Shown: positions 1-22,100 of the stretch, in pieces
Numbering within the stretch: the stretch's first letter is position 1
Layout of the letters: each line of letters opens with the position of its first letter
Assembly (NCBI GenBank): GCA_016946835.1
Contig: JACVTC010000052.1
Coordinates: 522,501 to 586,500, forward strand
Direction of reading: 5' to 3'
Length of the DNA: 64,000 bases
Source of the DNA: Neocallimastix lanati (nom. inval.)
Taxonomy: Eukaryota; Neocallimastigomycota; Neocallimastigomycetes; Neocallimastigales; Neocallimastigaceae
The notes under the pieces: model-generated
What the model was told of the DNA's origin: nothing
Database searches by the model: none
The model's input: only the letters and a program-made list of their open reading frames with translations
Translations under genes and position numbers: made by a program

Positions 1-64
1 TTAAACAATGAACCGTAACAATAATTTATATATAAAAATTTTTAATTATAAATTTAATATAAAG

Positions 65-2518
<2,454 letters not shown>

Positions 2519-2541
2519 AGAAATAAAAATAAAAATAAAAA

Positions 2542-2674
2542 TAAACAAAAATAAAAATATAAAAAAAAGAAAAAATAAAATAAACAAAAATAAAAATATA
2601 AAAAAAAGAAAAAATAAAATAAACAAAAATAAAAATATAAAAAAAAGAAAAAATAAAATAAACAAAAATAAAAA

Positions 2675-2697
<23 letters not shown>
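2542..2697. repeat. 39-bp A-rich minisatellite, about four units
   Basis: Units start at 2542, 2581, 2620 and 2659 (exact 39-bp spacing) and each begins TAAACAAAAATAAAAATATA. The array is flanked by poly(A) stretches (about 2479-2517 and 2680-2715). It is absent from the 3' flank of receptor copy 2. Confidence 0.9.
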
Positions 2698-2720
<23 letters not shown>

Positions 2721-2966
2721 TAAAAAAAAAAATAAAAATATGAAAAAAAAGAAAAAATAAAATAAACAAAAAAAAAAAAAAAAAAAAAAACATAAATTTA
2801 ATTCATAAAACTCATAGATAAATATTTATCTATGGTTTAATATATTGATATTATAAAGTATAAATTTATTATTAAGATTTATTTTATTTATTATAATAAA
2901 AGTCATCATTTATTTATATTATTTATTTCTTTTTTTTTTTTATAAATTGGTCAATTTTTATAAGTA

Positions 2967-3001
<35 letters not shown>

Positions 3002-3002
3002 A

Positions 3003-3234
3003 TATTGATAAAGCCCAAAACATAATTGTGGTTAAATGTGAGGGAGCTACATCAAAAACTACAACAGTTTCTAATTGTCTTTCTTTATTTCATTCAAGTA
3101 CTGTAAGTCTCTATTACATACAATTTCAAAAAAAACTTTTAAAAACATAATATAAATGCATATGTTTCAATAATGTCAACCAAATGATTACCTGTACTAC
3201 CAATGATTGTACTACAGGTTTAGGAATAATTTAA
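3003..3234 (+). pseudogene. Possible remnant of a cysteine-rich secreted-protein gene
   Basis: A small patch of higher GC in the 3' flank of receptor copy 1. It is open in one frame from about 3008, with VVKCEGATSKTTTVSNCLS, and reaches a good donor (AGTACT|GTAAGT near 3102). A second open piece, from about 3155 to a stop at 3232-3234, includes CICFNNV and TCTTNDCTTG. The Cys spacing resembles the small Cys-rich modules common in secreted proteins of anaerobic fungi, but no start, signal peptide or family can be shown. It could also be chance open sequence. Confidence 0.3.
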
Positions 3235-3327
3235 TCTTAATAATTGTATGAATATATTGATACAAAATTTTTTAATTTCTACCTTTGTAAATATTTTTTT
3301 TTTTCATTATTATTAGTTTTATTTTTA

Positions 3328-3597
<270 letters not shown>

Positions 3598-3829
3598 TTA
3601 TTTTTTTATTTTTTTTATTTAAAATAAAATAAAGTGGAATAATAAAATAAAATGATGAAAAATATTATGTATAATATATTATTACACACAACCCAAAAAA
3701 AAAAAATATAAAAGATTTATTGATTTTTTTTTTTTTTCTAGAATAATAAGGATAAAAAACGTTTTCAAAAGCAATTATAATATTTATTAGATACAGAAAA
3801 GTAGCATTATCATTTAATGGAACTTATTA

Positions 3830-3873
<44 letters not shown>

Positions 3874-3977
3874 AAAAGAAAAAATAAATAAAAATAAACT
3901 TTATTTTATTAATTTTTTTTTTTAGAACTTTTTTTTTTAATTATCAAAAATCTCATATAAGTTAAGTATATATCTTA

Positions 3978-4560
3978 ATAACAAATTATATAATTATTTT
4001 AAAGTTTTATTGTAATTTCATGAAATTACATAAAATTTAATAATGAAATACTTTTCAATAAATTTTAGTTTAAAAAAATAATGGTAATTTATTATAATAA
4101 TTTATTTTATGAAAATTTATTTATTAGATTTTTTTGGTAAATAAATAATCTTAAAATAAATGTATTATATAAAAATGATAATGAATATTTATTTAAAATA
4201 AAATTTTTAATAATAATTATTTTTATAAACTTTATTATCATCATATTTATTATTATTAATTATTATTACTACTATTATTAATTATTATTGTTTTATATAT
4301 ATTTTAATAATTCTTATTATAATAATATTTGACTTTCTTTTTTTTTTCATTTTTTCGTTCTTAAATATCTTTCATTTTTAGAATTAATAATTACAATCAG
4401 ATAATAAATATTGTATAAATTAAAATTATATAATTAAAAGGAAAAAGAATGTTAACTTTTATACATATTATTTAAATTTTTTATACATATTATTTAAATT
4501 TTTTATACATATTATTTAAATTTTTTAAAGTTACAAAATTATGTATATAAATAATCATCA
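3978..4560. repeat. Duplicated 3' flank of receptor copy 1
   Basis: Non-coding sequence paralogous to 9876-10460. Shared stretches include TAATAATGAAATACTTTT, AATAAATGTATTATATAAAA, CTTTATTATCATCATATTTA and AAAAAGAATGTTAACTTTTAT. It shows that the duplication extends well past the coding region. Near its end a 22-bp unit (ATACATATTATTTAAATTTTTT; starts 4461, 4483, 4505) occurs three times here but once in copy 2. Confidence 0.8.
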
Positions 4561-4565
4561 AAATT

Positions 4566-5342
4566 CATTGAACTTTTATATATATATTATTTCATAATAT
4601 TTATAATCTTATTTATTATAAAATATTACTACATACAATACAGGAAAAAAAATAATAATAAAAATAAATAAATAAATCCTTATTTATCGATTAAAAAAAA
4701 CTTTTTATTTCTTTATTCATTCATTTTCTACTAAATAATATTTTAATTAATTTAATACTTTTAATATAAATAAAAATAAAAAAAATAAAAATAAAAAAAA
4801 AAAAAAATTAAAATTATAATGGAAATATAAATTATAAGTTTTTATTTTTTTTTTATTTTTATTTTTTTTTTTTTTTTTTTTTAGTTCTCATTTCATTTTT
4901 GATAGATTTAATATTAGGAAGGAAAAAAATTATATATAGATAACTAACCTTATTTTTTTAAGTTTCAAAAAAAATAAAAAAAAAAAAAAACGGAAAAAAA
5001 AATAAATAAAATTAAAGGTAGAATTAAAAGTAAAAAAAAATAAAAAAAATAATTTAAAGAAATTAAAATTTTTATCATTCAAAAAAAATATATATATATA
5101 TTTTAATAAAAAAATTTTTTTTTTATATTTGTAACCTATCTTTACAACCAAAAAAAAAAAAAAATATTACATTTAAGATTCTTAAATTGATTTGATACTA
5201 AAAAAGAAATAATAATAAAAAAATATTATATTAAAAAGATTTTACTTTAAGTATCTTCTAAGTATCTTCTATAAATTTATTTATTTTTTCTTTTTTTTTT
5301 TTTTTTTTTTTTTTTAAATATAAAATACAACTTCATGGAAAA
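4566..5342. other. Intergenic AT-rich spacer upstream of receptor copy 2
   Basis: Poly(A)/poly(T) runs and short AT repeats. I see no gene. It must hold the promoter of receptor copy 2, but composition this biased gives no reliable TATA or regulatory call. Confidence 0.6.
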
Positions 5343-9496
<4,154 letters not shown>

Positions 9497-9875
9497 TTAA
9501 AAAAAATAAATAAAATTAAATAAACAAAAATATAAATATAAAAATATAAAAATATAAAAAAAACTCTAAATTTAATTCATAAAAATCATAGATAAATATT
9601 TAATATATTGATATTATAAATTTTAAATTTAATATTAAGATTTATTTTATTTATTATTATAAAAGTCATAATTTTTTTTTTTTATTTCTTTCTTTTTTTT
9701 TTTATTTTTTTATTTTTATTTAGATTTTATTTTTAATTTTTTATTTATTTATTTATCACTATATCTTATTTACTATTATTGATATAACTTTTAAAGGAAA
9801 TTATTATTTTTTTAAAAAAAAAAAAGGAATAACATTTTACCCTGGAAGATACAAAAAAAATAAAATAAAATTATA

Positions 9876-10029
9876 ATAACTAATTATATAATTATTTTAA
9901 AGTATTAATGTAATGAAGTACCAAAAATTTAATAATGAAATACTTTTATTAAAGTTATTTATTATACATTCGAATATAATAATTTTTAGTTCGAAAAGAT
10001 ATTGATAATATATTTTTTGAAAATATATT

Positions 10030-10061
<32 letters not shown>

Positions 10062-10105
10062 GGTAAATAGATAACCTTAAAATAAATGTATTATATAAAA
10101 ATAAT

Positions 10106-10139
<34 letters not shown>

Positions 10140-10460
10140 GTTGAATAATGAATATATATTTTAAATAATAATTTTAATAATTATTATTTTTATAAACTTT
10201 ATTATCATCATATTTATTATTAATAATTATTATTACTACTATTAATTATTATTGTTATATGTATATATATTAATAATTCTTATAATAATATTTGACTTTT
10301 TTTTTCTTAAATATCTATAATTTTCATAATTACAATCAATTAATAAATATTGTATAAACTAAAATTATATCATTAAAAAGAAAAAGAATGTTAACTTTTA
10401 TCCATATTATTTTAATTTTATAAAATTATGAAAGCATGTATATAAAATTATAGAATTTCA
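9876..10460. repeat. Duplicated 3' flank of receptor copy 2
   Basis: Paralogue of 3978-4560. Here only about 380 bp separates the stop codon from the block, against about 1.5 kb in copy 1, so copy 1 has gained sequence or copy 2 has lost it. It contains two poly(T) stretches (about 10028-10060 and 10106-10138) not present in copy 1. Confidence 0.8.
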
Positions 10461-10764
10461 ATGAAATTAAGAAACTTAAATAAAAGCTAATCATGAATTT
10501 ATTTAATAGCAAATAAGCATTTTATATTTATTTAATATTATTAAGTAGTTAATGATAGACATGTAATGTTTTATTATATTTAATTAATTTCAATAAAACT
10601 TAAAAAAAAAAAAAACAATAGTTTCTTTATCATTTATAAATTATTAAATTAACAACAAGGGCAAAAAAAAAAAATTATAATTAATTTTTTTAAAAAAATA
10701 AAAAAATAAAAAATAATAAAAAAAAAAAAAAATTGAAAATTGAAAAACTAAAGGATAAATCTCT

Positions 10765-11401
10765 CTATTTCAATACATAGAATGGAGTTTTATATAAAGT
10801 ATCCCTAACAATAGGAACACCACAGGCTGCACAACTTGTACTTGTATTAACTGGTGTATCTTGATAAGCATTTTCACCAAATAAGGAAACGGCATCAGCA
10901 AATAATGAAGCGGTAAAATCACAATCCGCTTTTTGTACTGTCTTTTTAGCTTTAACGAAAAAGCTATCGCCTGAGTTAATTTGAAACATTACACTACAAA
11001 GTGATTTCAAATTGGTCTTAAACTGACTATCACAACCACTTCTTGGTAATTGATGGCAGGTGACACAGATGTCGTGACTATTACAAACTGGTCTAAAATC
11101 TTCAGCATATGGAAGATTTCCTACTATTTGTGAGACTTGAGCATTATTTTTTGGACCACAACCGTTAACCACTGAAATAGCAGTTTGAGCAGAACCAGCT
11201 CCTTGGGTGTAACGGTAAAAGCCATAACTATAAGGTAATGTAGAAGTCAAATTAATTATTCCTTGGGAAACAGGATCACATGGTTTGGTATCTCTCTTTT
11301 CAAATTCACTTTTAGATATAATTTTGGTTGTGTTGATTACTTCTTCAGCAATACCTTCCTTTTTCAAGACTTGAGCATCCACAGAAGCTAAATGGCAAAT
11401 T

Positions 11402-11448
<47 letters not shown>

Positions 11449-11935
11449 AGAAAATAAGTAATAAAAAAATTATATAGATTATAATTTATATATTTATATA
11501 TATATATTTAATTTATAGATGACATGTCTCATAATTATTTTATAATTAATATATTACTTACTCTTCACAATTTGTTAAAAAGTCAAGACCCAATAATATA
11601 TTACTATATTCTTTAATCTTATCCATATTTATATTTTTAAATTCTTTATCTAATTTTTGGGCAGCATTGCTACATTTTTTCTGACATTTTTTTTCAGATA
11701 AATTTAAGTCATCCTTGATACTGAGGATGTCTTTAAAGTACTTCTCCCCTTTCACAATATAATTGTAAACATTGGCGGCATCACAATGCGATATACTTAA
11801 TTGCTTAGAAACCTCATTAACTTCTTCTTTTGCATCATCAGGTACCTTTCCACAAGAACTTCTAATAGTACCTGATAAGACACTATGTGAAAATGCCACT
11901 AAGAATAAAACACATTTAAAATTTAATAAAACCAT
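10765..11935 (-). CDS. Secreted phospholipase A2-like protein (conodipine/fungal PLA2 type)
   Basis: Two exons on the minus strand: 11935-11562 and 11401-10765. The donor is GAAGA|GTAAGT and the acceptor AAAG|A after a poly(A) tract; the phase closes to 336 residues. The ATG gives a signal peptide (MVLLNFKCVLFLVAFSHSVLS). Residues about 30-130 are a Cys-containing helical region with no family I recognise. The C-terminal part holds the PLA2 signature: NGCGPK, then FRPVCNSHDICVTC with the catalytic His/Asp pair at about H234-D235, then SGCDSQFKTNLKSLC. This spacing matches small secreted PLA2s of the conodipine/fungal type rather than the long bee-venom or group I/II forms. The reaction would be calcium-dependent release of the sn-2 fatty acid from phospholipids. 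Activity is inferred, not shown. No related neighbour. Confidence 0.8.
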
Positions 11936-13029
<1,094 letters not shown>

Positions 13030-16013
13030 CAAATGAAGAGAGCTCTCGTTCATTGACTCCTACAGATCCAAAGGACAATGGATCTATCTCCTTCAATGAG
13101 CATAATAAAAATTAATTTTTCTGAATATATATAAACGATTCCGATAGTGAATCTGATATATCATACATTGATGAATATGCAGACAAGACATATAAAAAAG
13201 TCATCATCAATACGATAAAATGATTATGGTAATACAACGAAATCTGTTTTTTGATATAAAGGATTTTAAATTTTCAAAAGAAAATTTCCTCAACTGGTAT
13301 GAACCTTTAAGAAGATACTTAATAGCTAATGATTTTGATACATACTTATATTGATAAATATAAATGGAAAATGAAAAGAAATCAGATTAAATCTGATAAT
13401 GCTGTTCAAACCATCATTATTAATAGTATCAGTAAACAAGACTAAAATTATTTAGGTGGATGGACGTAAAACTGCTTTTCAAATGATGGAAAGATGGTGA
13501 AAAATCGATTTTATCAATCTGGACAAGCATTATTAAACATCTTAGAATATAAAATTTTATAAATTTAAAAAAAAATAATTGACAATGATTATTTACAATT
13601 CATAAATGACCTAAATAATCTGTTTTTGAACAACATCAAATAGAATGTGAAAAATTTAAAAAAAAAAAAAAAAGGTTCAATGGATGAAGAAACCAAACTT
13701 TTATAATTCCTCAATCGAATTAGATAAAATAGGAATAAATTCACCTCCTATTTATAATTTTTAAAAATTTTTAATGATTTAATAGATGAATTATATAGAA
13801 GACATGATTTAACGTTTTGATCAAACTTCAAATAATAGTGCTAAAACTATATTAAATTCTTCTAAACTTCCTCTCAAATTATGGAATTCTACCATTCTTA
13901 TATAATATTAATCCACATCAAAAGTATAGATTATAAAATTACCAATGAAGTATTTTTTTAATAAACCTATCCATATTACTCATCATCCTTAAAGTTTTTG
14001 GTTGTAAAGCTTTCTTCTATAACAATCGTATTTCCAATAAATTTGAAAATAATTCCATACCTGGAATTCTTCTTAGGTTATGTATCTGATTCTCTTAGTT
14101 AAAAAATCTTAGATTTATCTTCTAATTCTATTATTACCACTTGGGATGTTTTATTTCATGGAAGATCCAATATTATTAATACTCCATTTTTCTGTAATAA
14201 ATATATATTGATTCCATTATTAATTTCAAGGATTTATCAATTGAGGAGGAAAGTAATAATTATAATGACTACAATAATAATGATAATAATAATAGCATTA
14301 ATAATCATTCCAAAAGTGATAATTTCTGATTATGTTTTTTCTGAAAATAAAACAATTAAAAATAATAATCCTGAAAATAATAATTTTATGAATAATAATT
14401 ATAATTATTCACAATTAACAAATTCTTTCAATAATAATAATATGAATTTGAATATGAATTTGAATATGAATGAATATGAATTTGAATATGAATATGAATA
14501 TGAATATGAATATGAATATGAATTTGAATTTGAATTTGAATATGAATATGAATAAATTAATTAATTAATATTAATTTAATTTATATTTGAATATTTCTAT
14601 ATTTAATAATATGTTTAAGCCAAGCTGACTTTATTTAAAATAACATTAGAAAATTCCTTAATAATAATGATAATAAATAAAATAATATGAATAAGAAAAG
14701 ATCTTTTGATGAAGTGATTCTGAAAGAAAACCTAATGATGAACCTCTATTTAAATGAGAAAAAAAAACTATTAAATATGAAAGTATCAATCAGTGAACAT
14801 GAAGAAAATTCATGTGATTCTGACAATGAGCCATTAAATACAAGAAAAAAAAATTAAAATATAAAAATAAAAAAAATGCAGAATTATGCACATTAAGAGT
14901 AATACTCCAAAAATATATAATGAATCAATAAATTGATGTTGAAGTATGGTAAATAGCCATTAATGATAAAATTTCAAATATGTATAAAAATAACGTCATG
15001 AAAATCATAGATAAAGTTCCAAAAAAAAAAAAAAAAAAAGTACACATATTATAGATACAAAATGGGCATTTACCGTAAAAGACAACAGCAAAAAAAAAAA
15101 AAAAAAGGCAAGATTAGTGGACATGATTTTGTGGATAGTTATTCGCCGACGATTCAAGCAGACAGTTTAAGATTAACAATCGCTCTTTTCGCTATTTATG
15201 ACTAGAAATTAAAACAAAACCGGACATATATAAAGATGCTAATTTAAATGTAGATCTCAACGAAGAAATATATACAAAAAATCCACTCCGGAGATACAAA
15301 CCATAAAAAAAAAAATAAAAAATAAATAAATAAATATTGGCTTTTGAAAAAAGCTTTATATTGGTTAAATCAAGCCGAAAGGATATAGTATAATGAAATA
15401 TCAACCTCCCTTCCTAACAATTAGTTTTAAAAAAAATATATTACTGACAAATATCTTTTTTTTTGGAAAATATGATAAAAATAATAATTTAATTTTTTTA
15501 CTAACTCTCTATGTTAATGATATATTAATTACAGGAATTGATAACGAAATAAAAAAAAAATGCTATTAATAAATTAAAAAAGTAAATATAAAATATCTAA
15601 AGAATCAAAAGACTAATAAAATAATTGGAACAAACATTTATAAAACTAATGAAGGATATAAAGTAAATCAATTTGATTTCATTAACAAAATTATTGATAA
15701 ATATAGAATGAATAAAACAAAATAGATTAAAACCCCATGTATTAAAAATAACAGAATTTGAAAGAGAAAATTCTGATTTAATAAATGCTAGTAAATATAA
15801 ATTTTTTTTATGTACTTTATTGTATAAAGCTGTCAAATCCAGACTAGATATTACTTTCATAGTTAGCCAAGCATCCAGAGAATGTGAAAATTCAACTGAG
15901 GCCGATTACAAATTTCTTTTACGTATACTCTAATATTTATGTACTAAAATAAAATTCATATACTATAATAAATGATTTTATATTGTCGATATAAAATCAT
16001 ATGATTAGAAATC

Positions 16014-16064
<51 letters not shown>

Positions 16065-16120
16065 GGTTTCCTTTCGAAAGTCGGGGTTTTACAATTAACT
16101 ATTAAAATATTAATATAAAT
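13030..16120 (+). mobile_element. Degenerate Ty1/copia LTR retrotransposon (Gag-IN-RT-RH relic)
   Basis: Broken frames in copia order. Gag-like: FKFSKENFLNWYEPLRRYL, near 13260-13320. Integrase C-terminal region: AKTILNSSKLPLKLWNS (near 13840) and VFGCKAFFYNN...IPGIFLGY (near 13990-14090), ending in TTWDVLFHG. Reverse transcriptase: TPKIYNES (near 14908), KWAFTVKD (near 15060), DSYSPTIQADSLRLTIALF (near 15135-15190), NVDLNEEIYTKNP, LLKKALYWLNQAER, and the catalytic box as YVND (near 15510) where YVDD is expected. RNase H start: YKAVKSRLDITFIVSQAS (near 15820-15870). Many stops and poly(A)-type indels interrupt it. Zinc knuckle, protease and integrase core are not found, so an internal deletion is likely. 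No LTRs or primer-binding site could be identified. It is inactive. Confidence 0.85.
14440..14554 (+). repeat. GAATAT/GAATTT hexamer repeat within the copia relic
   Basis: A hexameric array encoding alternating Glu-Tyr/Glu-Phe in one frame, between the integrase C-terminus and the RT remnants. It is a simple-sequence expansion in the usually variable IN-RT linker, not a gene by itself. Confidence 0.75.
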
Positions 16121-19100
16121 ATCAAAACATAAAAATACCAAATATAAATATTAAATGTTTAAAGAATATTAATATTAAATTTTATTGTGATTAATACAAA
16201 AAAAAAAAATAAATAAATAAAAATTAATAATATATAATTAAAAATTAATTTTCTTATTGGTGGTTCCTTATCTATTATATAAATAGTTTCAAAATTAAAG
16301 TTATGACTAATAAACTATTTTATATAATAAAGTAATAAAAATAATAAATAAACTTTTGGTCACTATATTATATATATTTATGTCAATACACATGGAGACA
16401 GAGGTACAAATTTATTAAAAAATTAATTTGAAAATATTTATTTTTTTAAATTCTAATCTTTAGGAATTTTTTTTTTTTTTTAATAAAATATACAATATAT
16501 AATATACAATATACAATATAAATATACAACATAAATATATAATATAAAATATAATATAAATATATAAATATATAATAATAAATATATAATATAAATATAT
16601 ATAAATAAAATATAGAATAATAAAATATAAAATTTTATATTAACTTAATTATATTAAAAGTTCAGTCATATTTTAATTAATCATCTATAAAATTATGATG
16701 AATAATTGATTTGCAAGTAAAAAAAAAAAAAATAAATACAAAAAATAAAATAAAATAAAATTAAATAATTAAAAAAAAAGATACACTTTAAAAATATATA
16801 TATATAATAAAATAATTAAAAATGATTATAAAATGAAACACAAATTAAATTAAAAATAAATGAAGATATCAATGGAATATAGCTATATTAATAATTATTA
16901 CTACTAATTATTAATAAAAGAAACAATTAGAATTAATGATAATAATAATAAAGTATGGCTTTCTTTTTTTTTTTTTAATTATGGCTCTGTTTAATTACCA
17001 TTAAAATTAATTATGACTCTAATTAAATATTGCGTTATTTAATTATGACTTTATTTAATTACTACTACAATTAATTATGAAGGAAAAATATTTTATTTAA
17101 TCAGTTTATTAAATAAAATATTTTTCCTTTATAATACTAACTTTTAAGGTAATTAGTAGATCTATTCTAAAAAAATTCTAATAAATCATAAATTTTATAA
17201 AAATATTCCTAATTTTACAGATTAATAAAACACCTTTTAATTATTATAATTATTATTATATAATTTTAATGGCACTATTAACTTATTTATAATCAAAATA
17301 ATTCTAACTAATGATTATTCTCTATTCACTAACATAACATATATAGCTAGCTAATTAGAAACATTTTTCCAAAGTAATATTTCCTATACTGATAAGCAAT
17401 TATATCTATTAAAGTATTTAGCAACTTTTGACAATTACATTTTACAAATTTTCTTAATAATAATAAATTTCATATTTACTATTTAATGATTTTACAATTA
17501 ATATTTCTTTATTATTATTATTTAAAGTTTCATTCTATTACTATAATTCACTATGGTCATTGTTTAGTTGTGGCAATAATTGAATGAATAATGATATAAT
17601 ATATATAAATCAATAAATTTTATTTATTTGGAATGAAATAATAAAAAAAATTTTTTTTTCGTCATAATTTTATTTCTTTTTAATATATATTATTTATTTT
17701 ATTATATTTTATTATATCATAATACATTATTTATTATTATTTATTATATATTATTTATTATTTATTATTATTATTTATTATTTATTATTTACTATTTATT
17801 ATTTATTATTTATTATTTATTATTTATTATTTATTATTATTTATTATTTATTATTTATTATTTATTATTTATTATTTATTATTTATTATTTATTATTTAT
17901 TATTTATTATTTATTATTTATTATTTATTATTTATTATTTATTATTATTTATTATTTATTATCTATTATCTATTATTATTTATTATTTATTATTTATTAT
18001 TTATTATTTATTATTTATTATTTATTACTTATTGATTATTTTCCATTATTTAATAGTTAATATTTATTATTTTCCATTATATCTATTATCTAATATTTAT
18101 TATTTTCCATAATCTTATTTAATATTTAGTAATTCATTATATATTATTTTTTTTAAAAAAAAAAAAAAAAAGTTAAAATAAATCTATAATATTAAAATTT
18201 AAATCTACATCAAATATCACCATAAAAATTATTTTTCATAATAAGCAATAAAAAAAAAAAAAAAAAAAAAGGAATTTGAATACATTTATTTTTGTATTTT
18301 ATTTAAACCACTTTGTTCTACAAAAAACAAAATTATTCATAATTATTCATAGATTTTATTTTTTTTCTACAGAATAATATATAAAAAAAAAAAAAAACAA
18401 TGAAACAAAAACAATAAATAATAGAAATAAAATTTAAACGAAATTAAAAGTTATTTAGTTATATTTTATTATTATTATAAATTATTCTAGTTATATTTTC
18501 TAGTTATATTTTATTATTAATATAAATTATTCTAGTTATATTTAATTATTATGATTAATTATTCAATTTTATTATACAATTGTTATTTGTATAATTATTT
18601 ATTTCTATAATTACTACATAAAATATTTATTAGTTTTGCTTTATAATTCTATTGTTATTAATTAAGATGTAGTTTTATTATTATATACTTTTTAGTTGTT
18701 TTTTAAATACATTTGTTCATAAATTAAAATTATATATTATTTTATATTTTATTATTTATGCTTTTTTTTTTTTTTTTTTGAATATTATCATATTTAGAAA
18801 TTTTTTTATTATTTTTCCTTTTTTTTTTAATTTTTTTTTTAATAAAATTAAAAAAAAAATAATTTTAATAAATAAAATTTTAATTTATTAAATTCTAAAA
18901 TTGGTCGATATAAAGAAATGGAAAATAGTAAAATAGCTAATGTACAATAGCATTAATTAAAATTATTAGGCTATAAAGTTTATGCTACCATAGAATACCA
19001 TATATGTGTTGATTTTAATCATGTAGAATGATGACTTCATACAAATGACATAATAATACATTAAAATGAAAACAAATAAAAAAAATAAAAGGTTAATATA

Positions 19101-22100
19101 TATATAGTATTTATTTGTAAATAAATACAAAATAATAAAAATAAAAATAAAAATCATTTTATTAAGATTCTAAACAATTCATTAATAACATTTATTAAAT
19201 GAGATAAATTAATTTATGTAAATAATTACTCTTAAGTACATCTTTTATAAGCTTATAAAAAAAAATTAAAAAATAAAAGAAAAAACTTTGGTAAATTTAT
19301 AATTTATTTTATAAAATGAAAAGTCAATAATTAATTATTAATATTAATCATTTTATATATGATTTTTATTTTTATTTTATTTATACCATATTTATAATTA
19401 TTGTTATTTAATTGTATTTAATCTATACTTTACATCTATATTTCTACTATTTATTTTATTTTATTTTATTTTATTTGTACTACATATTCATATTTCAAGT
19501 ATTTATTTTATTTTATTTTATTTTAGTATGAATTATTTTTTTAATGAGTATTATTAAAATTTTTTGTATCTTTAAAACTACCTAAATATATTTAAAAGTA
19601 ATAACAAAAATTCATAATGCTTTAGTCACATGCAAAAATGTAATATTTTCATTGTTTATTCAAATCAAATTAAAAGAATTGCATAAAGTTTTTTTACTTT
19701 GTTTTAAACATTTCTCATTTGTATTAATAAATTGAAAAGTTGCTTCATTTATTTGTTTTTAAAAATTCACTGCTTATTAAAAAATAGTTTTTTTTTTGGT
19801 CATAATTGAATTGGTTTACATGATAAGTCAATCGATTCATTTATTATTCATTTAAATTCTGGAAAAAATATTTTTAATTTATTATATATTAATTAAAATT
19901 ATTATTTAATTTAATTTAATTTAATTTAAATAAATATTATTTTATTTCATAGTATTAAATAATTAGTAACTTTATTAAATAGTAATTTTTTATTTACACC
20001 AATTTCAATCTAATTTTTATTAATTTTATTTTTACATTAATCTTAACCATTTTAATATTTTTTGAGTTATTGAAATGGGTTGAATCAACTTCATTTTTAT
20101 TCATCATATTTTGGGTTAAGTAAGTGATATAAAATGAAATATTCAAACCTTAATTAATATAAAATTAATTTTATTATTCAAACATAAATTAATGTCATAA
20201 GTCAAATTTAAATCTAATGATTTTACAACAATTTCAATATGTGGCTTGATTTCTATATATTAATTATATTTATAATTAATAATAAATTTTATAGCATAAA
20301 TCAATGTTTTAATTATATTCTTATTATTTTATATATATATTTATATAGTTATTAAATATTTCCTTAAATAATAATTATTAATAGTTTATTCTAATCACAA
20401 GAACAATTAATTAAATAGTTAATTATAACTAAATAACATAAAAATAAAGCATTTCTCGGAATTAAGAGAAGTCGCTGTTGTGAAGTTGTTTTATTAAGTC
20501 TAGTTAAGATTAAAAGTTATATTATGTTTAGTAATGTTTAGTTAGTTTGTAATTAAAAATATAAGAAAGTTGTTAAATAGCCTTTTTTAATTATATGTAG
20601 TTTTTATATAAAATTAAATAAATAAATAAATAATAAATTAATAAATTTAATAAATAAATCCCAACAAAAGTACATCGAACTTTTGAGTTGTATAACATAA
20701 GAAGATAAAATTAATTTTTAATTTTGTTTAATAATATTAAAAAAAAATTATTATTTATACTCAATACTACTATTAAACAAAATTAAAAATTAATTTTTTT
20801 TTTTTTGTAATGTTTATAAATTTTATAATAGTAAATTTTATAACTTTTAAAATATCAACAAAATATAGAAAAAAAATAAAAATAAATAAATGGAAATAAA
20901 GATTTCTTTTTTTTATAATTAATATTCGTAATTATTATAACTATGATTAGAAATAAAATCATGATAACATATTATTAACCGTTCACCATTTTTTTTATAA
21001 TTTATTAATATTTATTTTTAATATATTATTATCATTTTTTTTTTTTACTTTATTTTATTTTATTTTATTTCATTTTTTATTTTAATTTTTTTTTTTTTTT
21101 TTCAATTCAATTATAAAGAAAAAAATTTTTTTTTTTTTTTTGATATATAAAAATGAAACATTAATATTTTAAATTTTGTTTCTATTGTTTTTGTAAATAT
21201 TAAAATTAAAGTTTTCTTTTTTTTTTATATATTCAATTTTAATTTATTTAATAAAATAATTTTTCTTCACTAATTTCCAAAAATAAAAAAAAATTAAAAA
21301 AAAAAAATTTAAAAAATTAATATATAATAATAATTATATAATAATAATTATGTATAAATTTATATATATTAAAATAAATAAATAATAAAATAATAAAATA
21401 TAGAAATATAAAATAATAAATAATAAATAATAAAATAGAATGATTGATTATTCATAAATAAAATTTAAAATTTATACTATTTTAATGTTTAATTAAAAAA
21501 AAAAAAAAAACAATAGAAAGATACAAAAAAAAAAAAAAAAAAATAACAATAGAAAGATAAAAAAAAAAAAAAAAAAAGAATAAGGAAATAATATTTTGGC
21601 TAAATTTTATAAATGATAAACTTTTAAATAATATATTATATATATTGTATTATATTTATTAAATTATTAATTATTAATAAATATATTTTATATAAAACTA
21701 TATATAAAATATAAAATATCAAAAAAAATAAAAAAATAAAAAAATAAAAACTTTGTTATATAATAAAGTAAATAATTTAAATATTAAAAAAAATTATTAC
21801 TTTCTTTTTTAAAAAAATATAAAAAGGCAATTTTTTCCCTTTTTTTCTTTTTTTTTTTAAACTATTCAAAAAATAAAATTAAAGTAAAATAAATAAATAA
21901 TTTTACTTTAGAAAAGAAAGAAAGGAAATTAAAAAAAAAAAAAATTTTAATTTCATATTTAAAAATTTTTTTATTTTAATTTGTAATATATTAATTTATT
22001 TAATATATATATCATTTTTATTTTTTTTGATAAAAAATAGTTAATGATATTACGTTTATAAAATTTTGATAATTTTATTGTAAGTAGATTGTTTTTAAAA

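Noticed and set aside
14208-14555. Separate 115-residue protein
   Set aside because: It lies between integrase and RT remnants of the copia relic and ends in a hexamer repeat, so it is relic linker sequence.
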